A DNA stretch of 64,000 nucleotides from Acanthococcus lagerstroemiae. Its lineage: Eukaryota; Arthropoda; Insecta; Hemiptera; Eriococcidae. How positions within the stretch are numbered: the stretch's first letter is position 1; every line of letters starts with the position of its first letter. The stretch spans positions 3,720,001 to 3,784,000 of the forward strand of contig CM063106.1 in NCBI GenBank assembly GCA_031841125.1, in the 5' to 3' direction. The translations under genes were made by a program, and so were the position numbers. This document shows, piece by piece, positions 48,809 through 60,800 of the stretch. The notes beneath the pieces were generated by a model, which searched no databases, was not told where the DNA came from, and saw only the letters and a program-made list of their open reading frames with translations.

Positions 48809-51800
48809 TTATATTTCGGTAAATAAATGCATTGGTGTAGCATAGCGTTTATGACGCTACGAATTCCAACAACGGCATTTGTGAGGGTCATTGTGAATTT
48901 TTGATCTATCTTATGTAGTAACCTTTTTGCACAGAAAAAGGTAGATAAATTGATGGACACATAGACAGATCGACAGATTGGAAAGAAAACACATGGGTGG
49001 AAGAACAAGCAGGCGGTTTGTGACACAGACAGACAGACAGGCTGGCAAATTTGTATTAAAACCTAATCTTCGAATGTCCCGACTTTGGAATCGATAGTAA
49101 ATTGATGAATGGTCGAACGTCCACGAGCAGAGGGAGACGTTTTAAGTTGAGTAGGAGGCCACCACGGAGGAAGCTAGTGTGGGCAAGTGGGTTAAGCCAC
49201 GAAGCCTTCCAGTAATCGGAGATCACCGATGTATCGATGGAAGGATGTCTTCCAAGTATGGCAAATTTTTTGACATCGACCAGCAGTTTGCAAAATCAGA
49301 CTAATCTATAGTTGGCAACTTTTCAAAAGTTAGTGAGCAGAATCAGATTTGAAGTTGGCAAAATTAAGTCTTCTCAACTCCCTCCAAAAAAGAAGTTGCT
49401 TCGGTACATCCCCGTCAATAATTATTATTTGTTCTTTATCGCTAGAAGATGTATTCTACTATACTCGTGGACGTTCTTTAAAATGTGATTGATAATGGTA
49501 TTGCCCATCGGTGAAAAAGAAAACTGAATGCTGTTGAATTTGCTGTTTCGTGTTTAGCTCAGTTTTGCCAACTGAAAAATTTAAACTTTGTCCGCTGACG
49601 AAGAATTTCAAAATTGAAAAGAAAATGAAATATTTAAAATTGAAAGCAAAATAAAAGATCAGCGCTTCTGAAATTCGGCCAACTGCCGATATATTTTTTG
49701 AGGGGCAGTTTTTCTAATCTTGCCTACTTAAAATGCTTGGGGGAAAAGCTCTACTCCCTCCACTTTCCATCACTTTGATATGTCACTAGTAGAGCTGACT
49801 GCTGTGTGTGGTCGTAGTAAACAAAATATGAAAAAATAACTAATGGCCCTTACGAAGAGGTTATTAAAATTAGTCGCAATGGAAGTCGGGGTGGGTGATG
49901 ATCCATCAAACTACACCAACTGAACAACTTATTTTCAAGGGGTATTGAATTTACTTCACTTTTCTGTAATAGTTAAGTTTTCTCTGTGAACAGTGCGCAC
50001 TACACAGTGCCTGTATTTCGTATAAAAATGTTGGGCTTCCAAACAAGAGCCGTTTAACTTCGTGAACGGAGAAATTCAGTTGAAATATTCAAATTTTCTT
50101 TCGTTTCTAACTGGATAATTGATGTATGTTGCGATTCATCGTATTCCTGAAAAATCATTAATTCTTTTTAGAACTGTATGTAAATACCTTTTATGTTCTT
50201 GGTTTCTTAGAGTCGAAGTCGTGTTTTCTATCACGCTGTCTTGTATGGGCAATTGGCTCGTAGTTATTGAGAACCAGGTCTCTACTAGTTTTGCAACATT
50301 GAATGGAAATTAACTATCGCTGTACACTCATTTGTTCTGATGTCATTTGATATTTGTATTATTAGTATTGGTACTCTTAGTGAACTTCGCTTGGTGTATG
50401 TCACGTATGTACCTCAAATAACGAATTGGTCGTATATGTTCCATCTGGTGTTGAACTCGAGTAAATCGATTGAATTATTAATTTATTACCCTAGATTATA
50501 GTTTTGACACTAGCGAAACCACACGGTGACTGTATGCATACGAACCTTCTTTCCCACATTATTTTCCAAGATTTCTGCGAATGTTTGTACTGGTTCTTCA
50601 ACTGTCTTGAGCCAGATATCCCAGAATTATCTAAGCCTACAGATTTAGATATAAAAGTTTCTTTCTCAGACCAGAATACGAGTTATTCAGTCGGCATTGT
50701 ATCCTTTCGATTTGGAATAAAATGGACTCGACGATTTTTTAAGTACATTGGCTAACTGCCTTCACATTACACACCATGTGAAGCTTGAAAGAATTAACGT
50801 TTAGAAATTCGTATTCGAAAATACGATTCAGCGCAAGACCCTTGTTTATTTTACGTATTCAGTCGAAGAAAGCAGTTGCAGTCTCATTCACGAAATAATC
50901 TACTTTTATACATCCAAATAACGCTTCATGGACTATTGTGAAGGCGTTTTAGCTTTTCTCCATTGCCCTCCCTCTTTATATTTAATCCGCCTTTCCGTGT
51001 TCGTAATTCTCAGTTATTTTATAGTTACAGAAATTTTCAAAGTTAAACTTCACAAAAGTACTCGTCGTTGTTTAATTCTAACCTTTTGGATCAACCTTTT
51101 TTTTATAATTAATAGTTATTTGACTGTCGTAGATAGCAGTGCAGCAGTTGCCTGCAAATTAAATGCTCGCATTTTTACTTGGGATGAAAATTTCAAAAAT
51201 CTCGGTTTTGCAGCGAGTTTTTATCAGCACGTTATTATCAATAATAATACTTGATTCTTCGCGCTGGGTCGCGCATTTTTCAAACGATAAAATTAAGAAA
51301 CAAACTTTACGGAAGTTATGACGCCGAGTCGTTTAAGTACTGAAATTAAAGGGCGTTTTCAGGATTTGTTCTCAGAGTGGTAAAAGAGAGCTGTTCCATA
51401 CTGTGGCTACGTTAAATTAGCAAATATAGTTTCATAATGAAGATGGAAGTACTTTCTCTTATTTCGAGTGGTGTTTTAAGACAAGAGAAAAAAAAATGAA
51501 TATTTTAGGTAAGAAGATGGAAAACTAGAAGAACGGAAAAAGTAGGAAAAAACGACAAATGAAACAAAATTAGAAGTACGAAGGAAAACCAGTTGAGAGA
51601 GAGGAAGAAGCAATCATACTCGTAATATGCATACGTGCATGAAAGCTTGCCAGATGAGAAAGTGACCCGGTAAAAGTACAAGCCCTGAGATCTCACACCT
51701 AAAAAATTTGCACTAAAAAATTTGCAAAAAAAAAAAATTAATAAATAAAGGAAGTTTCTGGATTTAAAGGAAAGATTGGGTTCTTCGACACATTTTTCAC

Positions 51801-54800
51801 TGCGATTTTAAATTTGATTCGGGATTCATCAAAACCATTTTTTTCACTGTCGGATGATTTTTAAAACTTGTCGATGACGTTTCAAGAATCATGTAATGAT
51901 GAAAAAATGATATCAGTCAATAACATTATTTCTTCTTTCCGGCCTGGAAACTTGATAGATTTCATTTCATGTACTAATCCTCGAAATTTCGAGTCCCTCA
52001 GCAAACCGGTAAAGACCTATATTTTTTATTAAAAAGGCGCGCACCTTGATTTTTCATCCGAAAGCAATTTTTAGATAAAGTTGAACCCGAAAATCGAAAA
52101 AATCCTGATTTTATTCGATCTAGTATGGGTATTTGTTCTTCCATCGAGGAGCACGTGCCTACTTGTTTCGCCAGCCCTTCTGAAGTCCCTAATTCCCCCC
52201 CCCCCCATAATGCAAAAGTCGAGTATTTTTCTGGAATACAAGCGAACGTAATAAATTTTAAGTTTCAAGTTACTGCAAATTGTCCTCGCAAAATAGCACA
52301 AAAGTAGTACAGACTAAGGTAGAGTTCACCCGGATCCCTCGATTGTCTCTCCTACTTTAGTTATCAAATCCGGTTGGTACCCTGACCAATACATTTTGTA
52401 AGTGTAATAAAGAGGTATTAACAGGACTATAAGTAGCAAGTGTTCCATATTTGAGCCCGGGAGGAAGTGTGCACAGCAGAAATGCCGACTAAAATGCAAG
52501 GAATCACAGCTGAAACCTGAGAAAAGGAAGGAAAAAGGTTCTCAGTTTTCCAGTTTTTCCGAGTGTCGGCTTTTCAAACGATATGAAGGGGATTGCAACC
52601 TTCCCTTTTGGCTACTGTTTGGTTATCAACACGTTCCCAACCGAATTTACCTTGAGCCAGTGAAACCAGAAAATCCTTGATCAGCTCAAAGCTCAACTGT
52701 TTGCTTTCTCGAAGTAACTTCGCGTTGTCCATCGTAATGCAATGCTGTGTTTTCAATTTTTTTTCTTCTTTTTTTTTTTTTTTTCTATTTGGTTCTCATT
52801 CTTCGGCTTATCAGTTATCAGTTATTCAGTTTATTTTCTTGTCTGCGCTGCTTATTGAATCGGCGTGGATTTGAAATGTTGAGTAGCTCGGTGGCGGTAT
52901 AATTTCTTCACAGCTGGGAATTTGAACGCCGTCAACGAATGCTGGTGTTTATCCTCTCCTTCGCTGCGGTGCATTGAGTGTATCTTATTGACGAAAATTC
53001 TCTCCATCTTCCGCTACTGTGCATCCGAAGCTCGACTTTTGAGCGATAGATTTCCGTCTTTCGTATTTCGTTAGATACGCTGTGTGTAAGCGGGGGTGCC
53101 TTAGCTTATCTTCTGATTCGTTGATACGAACGACGACGAATTTTTCCATTTCATTCTGGAGCGTGTGAAGCACGCGCCTTACCGAAAATTGCAACCACGT
53201 GTTCTCGCGTGAATTTTTTATTCGGGTACCAATGCTACCCCGCTAGACTGGTGTGGTTGCGGTTCAGTGGTGTCGAAAGTAAATCCGTATTACGAGCCTA
53301 CGTCGAACAAATGTTTTCGCCGTGTACTTTCCTCACCCTCTCGTTCTTTTTGTTTCTTTTTCTTTCTTCTAGTCTTATTTGTCGTCACGCGAACGCTCGC
53401 TTTATACTCCCACAATTGAATCTCGCAAATTTTCAAAACCTATTTATTATTATTATTTTTTCGCGCGAATGAAAAAAAAAATTCTATTTCACGGGTGACA
53501 CACGAGGGGATGAATGCGAATAAACGAGAAATAGGTTGCGGACGCGTGTTGGAGAGGCATGGCAGCGAAAGAAAATTCTCGTCGAGTTTGTAAGCTCTCT
53601 CGAGCGAATGAGAGAATATTATAAACATAGTACGAGTAAATAGTAAATTTATCGCGTGTCAGCGTATTCCGAGTTCATTTTATTGCATCAAGTTGTTGAT
53701 GAATCAAAATTGCTCACTCAAGTTTTCAAAACCTGCCGTGTAGTCGAATTTGAACCGCCATGGTGGGTGAAGAAAATCGCGACCGAAGCTACTTACTTTT
53801 GATGATACATGCCATTAGATTGTCGTCTGATGATGGAATTCGTGTTAATTTTTTGGACGTGGAACCGTTGTACTGGGTTGATAGGTACAAAATTTCAAAT
53901 GAATTATGCACTGCATCGGGAAGAAGTAGAATCTGCTACCGAGGTGGTGAAAGGCGTCAGGATCAGTTGATTTTAGGATTGATATCACTCCGTCGGACTC
54001 TCCTGGGTTTGTTCTCGGAGAAATGAAGATCACAGTTGGTAAATGCTGTAAACTTGGGTAGGCCTTGTTTTCAACTTTCTCTTCAACTTCATTGTTGCGC
54101 TTCCAAATAGGTGGTTCCGTTTATTCAGTTTTATTTCGTAACTACCCCCGAAGAAATAAGTTGAAATTAACGCTTTAGACTGCCTTACGTAAATGAAAGC
54201 CATAAAGTAAGCGAAACTGTGAAATTTTTGACAGTTTTTTCAAGTGACACCGAGCTCTGCGAATGACTTCCGTGCCCGTTTCCCTACACCCTCCCTTATC
54301 CATCTCGAAAATTTTTTCATCGCCCATTTCCCCCTGCACTTCATAGATTCCATTTTTAGAATTGGTCGTGTTTAGCGCATTTTATTGGTTTTGGAACCGA
54401 ATGTAATGCTGAAATGCTTCATCAATATCAGTATACTTCACAAAATCGACGAATACCTTCGAAGGGAGAGGAGGGGTTAAGGTCATTGAGTGCTGTTCTT
54501 GTATCTGTTAGACTTTCAGCATCAAAGTATAAAATCTAGTTAGATGGTAACATCCTGATAAAATATCGGCGCATTGTGTTATTGGTTAAGAACCCAGTTT
54601 TCACAATAATATGCTCCGGTTAGGTATTTTTTACCCAATAGAAAACAAATGCGTACATATGTTCTTTTTAGGGTGGTTAAATTAAATTCTGATACGTCGG
54701 TGGTATTATTATTGTAACACCTGCTGGAATGAGAAAGTGGCTTGATTTTTAAGTTTCCTATAATGTGTTTCAGACCTCAGGTGATCGTCTTGTATGGTCG

Positions 54801-57800
54801 CGGAACTATCTGCATGCTAAGCGGGAATATTCTAAAGCCCTTCCTCAGAGCGAATAGCTCAGTTCCCCTTTTCCACATGCCGCAATTCTGAACTTCAAAT
54901 CTGAACGATGTTAAAAACGCGTTAAACTGACATTAATTTGATACCAAGTTACCTTGAAAAAGTTAATGATTAACGAAGGTAGGCTGATTTCAATAATAAA
55001 GCCCATGGCTACAAAAAGGATGTAATTCATAAATTCGTGTTTCAAGTTAACGCGAGACCATTTAAAATCTTCTCTTTTATATTGTTTCGATGAAAATTCG
55101 TTTTATAAAATTATTTGTTACTCGAGAACGGTAAGCAATTTCCAGTTGTGGTTCTCGGTTAATGAAAGTGAAGGATTTGATCCTTGCGAATTTCTCTAAA
55201 AGAAAATATATGTGGATATGTTCTTGTTGCCGTGGGATCCATTGTGTTCATGAATTCTCGATAAGTTACGCTATGACACTACATTCCTTCCCATAGCCAA
55301 ATGAAAACAAGCTACCTCGCTATCTGCGAGGTAGTAAGAGGCTGTTTGCTGAAGCTGAAAAACTTTCAGCTTCCAACTTCTGGCTTATCAAAATTACCAT
55401 AAAACTGCAAAAACTTCCGGCTTCTCCGCATCCCTGGTGTTGTTGTTGCGCTAACTTCCTACCCCCATTGATAAAACTAAACCAAATCTGAAATGTTAAA
55501 GCTTTGAAGCTAATATTCAGACACAATACCAACGTCTACGCGATAAAACAAATAATACGCCACGAAGTACGAACGCCAGAGTGAGAATTTTTTATTTTCA
55601 TCTTTCCAAGTTGCATTCGTAAGTCGTGTAACGGAGACACGGAGAGGATGCATTCATAATAGTAGACCGACTTATCGATAGATGGCAGCAGTTGACGGAG
55701 AACGAAACTGAACTAAAATTGACCTATGATCTGTAAACAATTCAGTCGTATTTAAAGAAAAAAATGATGAAAATTCGATTGCAATAGGGTGGTTGCAGCG
55801 TTGCTCGCGGGCAAACACCCTAAAAAAATATTGATAAAACTTTTTGTGGGGGATTCCCAGGGTTGCAACATTCCTTCTGTTCATAGAACTCCGTCTCGTT
55901 CTACTTTTCAGTCTATGAGACCTTTGAATTAGTATGGCAGAGTGAAAAGTTATTTTGAGTTTCATCCCTTCATTCAGAAAGGTTGAGGAATGGTCGTGAA
56001 AAAATTGTAAAATACTATTTTTTTTAAATAGTATTTTTATTAAAAAATATGTACATCTGCATTTTTGATTAAACATTTTCCATTTCCTCCTCTCTTTTCT
56101 TCAAATTTTAGACTCGCGGGCGTCTAATAGGATGTTCCCAGTCGCATATCTTGAAATTTGTCCTTATTACTGTCAAAAATCGCGTACCGAATTTCGTAAC
56201 CTTGTGAGAGATGTACACTCTGACGATGTTTGTTAAGTTCCATGTCTTTAAGAGGGGGGGGGGGGAGATAGTTGAGGTTGAGGCCGAAGGTGAGCCGAAC
56301 GATTTTAGGTCTTACCCTCCTCGTAATATTCAACCGTTGTATTGCTAAAACGTACATCAGTTGAGTAGAATCTATTTGCGACCCGAGGTGAGATTTTCCT
56401 CGCGTAAACGGGTACAATAATTCGATTTTGCGACGTTGCCAAATTACTCACACAAATCCCTCGGAGTTGATCTCCGTAATTTTCAATGACCAGAACATGC
56501 TGGAAAATTTTTTCATTATTTAGGAGCGCACACCGCCACGCCGCTTGAAGCGGCCATTACACGAGACGGTAAGGCTGATCAAGGTGTCGCGAATGTGACG
56601 CCGTAGTTCGGCTAAATATTATAATTATTCAGCCATTGCCACGTTACAGCGACCGATTTTGGCATGCGATAAGGTGACACAAATCATTTCGCGGCAAAAT
56701 ACCCTCACGAGTGAATCTGTATCGACTTTTTAATTAACGTGTAAGTCACCGAAACATTCCTTGTAATTCAAATTTTTTCTGAAAGCTGGCCAAATTCTTT
56801 TCGTCTAATCTCGTACATAAGAGGGAGGGTGTGTTCATGTCTCGTTAATTGACTCAAATTAGGCAAACAGTATTAGCGCAGTGGGGGATTTACAAAAAAA
56901 GTCGGTGGAAAAGCATTTTTTTGTTTGTTTTGTTTTTCTAAAATTACTGTGTTTTTTTTTTTTTGTACGGCACAAGTCTTGATGAGCCTTACTTGAATTT
57001 ACATTTTTCAGGTGCTTCGGTGACTGCGTGTCAAAGTCCATTAGATTTAACTTCATCCTCAATTACACCACCGCCGTCGATCGGTACAGCTGGATTACAA
57101 TTAGGAGCGCTGATGGCGAACAATTCAAGTCCTAGTAGAAATTTACTGCCCGCCAACGCGGCCAGTGCTGAGGCTTTGTCCAAACTAAGATCTAATTGTA
57201 AGTATTTTGTACGTAAAATACACGCTTGGTAGTTCGAGAAGTAGTCTAGCCTGTAATGTTCCGTTGAATGCTGCGAGTACACGAAGATGGCGGTGCAACG
57301 AAGCTTTTTTTTTTAGTTAATTTTCTTATTGTAAAATTCATTGTTGCGGGGATTTGCAACCAGTTGTAGACGGTCTGCGTAGAGGAAGGGGTTAATCAGA
57401 CATCGTAGGGTTAACGAGTTCTCGCTATAAGAGCAATCAGTTCTGATTTCATATTTTATGACTGAGGAAGCGCAGTGAGAAGCCACGCATTGGTCCGAAA
57501 TCTTCTAGAAATGTGGACGTGCATGGCGGGACATATGAGGAGTACGTGGAGATTTCCGGCAATGGACTCGCAGGATCATTCGTTTCCGAATTATTATTCT
57601 TATTCAATGCGCGTAGTGTCGAAATTTTGAACTACCGCGTAATCTTTCCTAATTTTGAAATTTAGGAAATTATATAGACACGTTTGAAAATATCTTCATG
57701 AAAACTTTTTTCTCGATGGATTGTCAACCAAAATTGTGCACAAATTTCGTCAGAGAATCGACATATTGGCGCTAGAAAACGTAAAATCGTTGAGTCTCAG

Positions 57801-60800
57801 AATTAAACAATTTCTAGAACGCAACAGTCGTGTTTGTGAGTAGTTTCAAATTGTGAGTTTGTAGGAAATTAGCGGAAGAAATAAAATTTCCTTGTCACGT
57901 CTCCTTCGTTTCTGTTCTCCCTGCCCACGGCAATGTTCCCAGTGTGTGTTAAATTTACAAGTAACACGTTTTCTAAAACGTTCCGTGGTATCGGCTTTAA
58001 TCGAATTCGCTTGTTATTTCTTGCAACAGTGTCGTATTATTATTATTATTGTTATTATTATTACTTATTAGTCATGCTCGATGACTAAATCTATCATCGT
58101 ATGTCCGTAATGCTCGCGTGTGACAGGCAGAAACGGTCGCGAATTCGCGTGGCAAGTTCCAAGTTTTTGATGACTCTTCGCTTATCGCATACAACAGAAG
58201 TGGGACGAGTCCAGATCGCTCCATTAAAGCCTATCGTTATTGCGCGAAGTCTTTCAAATCGCAAATTCCGTTTATTAAATCAAACAGACGATTTGTTATT
58301 TCATACAATGTAGACATGGCGATGATATGGATAAAATATTTTGTCTCATTATCGAATAGTGGCATCAGATGGCTTCGTAGCTACGGATCTCGTGTCTTCC
58401 CTTTGAAAATTACAAAGAAGAACGTCTTATAAAATCGGAGGCGGAGATGGAGCGATATTTCTACAAACTTCGACCTCAGAATATTTGCTTTTCCTTGGGG
58501 GAGAGAGGAAGGTTTTTGTAAAAATTGAATTCTCTGAGAGAAATGAGTTTCAGGCCCCCTCATTTCACTTCTGTTACAAGAACTGCCCGCTAGAGGGCTG
58601 CTCGATTGTGATTTCTTTTCTCGGTTTATTTACGTGTGTTGGTCGGCGATGAGTATAAATATTTGAAATGGAGAAGAAACTTCCTGTTTTATCTCGATAT
58701 GCGCTAGGAACTTCGTTTCGCCCCTGCTCCTTTCTCGTCAAGAAAAACAGCGGATAATTTGTCTCCTGAAATTCTAGGAACAGATTTGTTATTCTAAAAT
58801 CCAAGACCAACAGAGAGATAAATAATCTGCTAGATCAAGAGTCAATTGAAACCGCCAACGACTAGCCCGATAATCAAGTTGTCAGACAGAAAGATAGGAA
58901 GACATGAAAAGCGAACTGTGAAATTACGGATAAGATAAGAACAGCGACGGGTCAGACAGACAGATAGGGGGAAAACCGGATTTTATAGTTCCGGCACGTA
59001 TTTAGAAATGGATTTAATTTGATCGATCAATCAAGTTCGCGATTTTTTTTCTTCCTGTTTTAAAGCATTATTTAAGCAAAAACAGGGGGAAAAAATCGCG
59101 AACTTGATTGATCTATCAAGTTGAATCAATTTCTGAATACGCCCCCTTCCTCCCTGAAATGTGACTTGACGACTTTCCTTTTAATGTTACATCTCACATG
59201 TTAACAATAGCAATGCCACGATGCCACTTCGACTTCCTTTGTTTATCTTGTGTTTTAAACTTTTGATTGAATCAAATCGAGCCGATTTAACTGGGCCGAA
59301 TCGATTCGTGTCTGATAACTAATAACTAATAAGTATTCTAACTATTCAAGTCGAATCCAGTTGAATCGCGTCAAGTTGACTCGATGGAAATCGGTCAATT
59401 AATTGTGTCAAATTGAATCTATTGAAATCGGTCGATTAATCGCGTCGAGTTGAATCGACAGCACGAATTATGTGTCCAATTCCAAATTGATACTCGATTG
59501 ATTATTTAAGGCTTCCGTATACGTGAGAAAAAATATTCCGGTAGTTGAGTAAACGCTTTATTCTTTCAAACTGTTGAACGTTTGCCTTGTGATTTCGATG
59601 CCCACTTGTGGCTTAGCATGAGGAAATGTTCCTCTTGTGTCCCGTAATGGTTGTAATTCTAAGGTGCTTTTTGGGCTGTTGTGACTGCTAGGTAAACTGA
59701 TGGCTAGAGACGCTGCCTGACTTCCCAAATAGGGCAAAACTCTTTTCCAGTTTTCCAGGAGAAAAAACATGTAATTTTAAGTTGAAAAAAAAATCGAAGG
59801 CAAATGCCCAATATCCCGCCCGCCACTTTTTCCTCCTTCGCCGGATCGTAATACTTTCGGCCGTTATACCGCGACGCGCTGTTATTGGAATGCGTTAAAC
59901 GCGCGGCGGCCGCTGTGCTTGTAATATTCAGCGAAAAGAAGTAGTATTGTAAAGCTTATTTGATCGTGTGTTCCTACTTTGTTAACAACTACAAAAAACG
60001 ACTGAATATAGTCATTTCTTACTAATTTAGAGTGTAGTTGCTACCGGTCCTGTTTTAGATAGTCTGACTGCGAATGGTACCATTTTCGGAACGACGACCA
60101 CTCCTACAAATTCGCTATTTACTAAGCTGAGCGTCAGAGGAAGCACGCCATCGTTGACCGGATCAGCACTCACATTGGACAACGGCAAACCGGTTACCGG
60201 TCGCAGTCGCCTTTTAGAAGATTTTAGGTAATTTTTATCGTACTTACGGAGACGAAACGAGTGCTCGTAGATTCTTTCGACTTGATGTCGTCTCTCTCGA
60301 GTGTCTCCAGCTGCTGCGATTGCCCGCGCCCGTCTGTAAGATTGCGTAAAACTAGGAAAAGCATTCCACCTTGACCTGTGAAAAAGCTGGGCAGCATCAT
60401 CTGTCGATGAACTCGAGAGAAGGTATCCGACTTGGAAGCTGAAACAAAAGTGGCGTTTCGAAAATTGTTTTGTCGTGGCGGTAGTAGAGTCAGCTTCAGA
60501 GATTTGTGGTTTCCTGCTTCCTTCATAGGGGAGTGAACATTACAAAACTCATTGAGAATATCGAATTGTATCGCTAAATAATTATTTGCGCTCTGGTACT
60601 ACTTTGGTGTTGTTTTGGACATTGAATTACGTTTGCCTGGGGTGAAATGAGAAACACTCGATACTCGGAAAATACAGCGTGATTAGGTTTCAAAGTTGCT
60701 AAACGCATATATCTATCGTTTACTATCGTCTGCGAATTGTAACACTGGGTTGGAGAGGTGAACATTCTCTGAAATTTTTCACACATGTCGAGAATTTTTT

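Larger units (their letters stand above)
57198..60037 (+). other. pum: pumilio intron (2.8 kb)
   Basis: Contains an (ATT)n microsatellite (58034-58064), the hairpin element at 58997-59141, a 38-bp tandem repeat (59360-59460) and a CpG-rich block (59825-59935) about 100 bp before the next exon. Confidence 0.8.
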
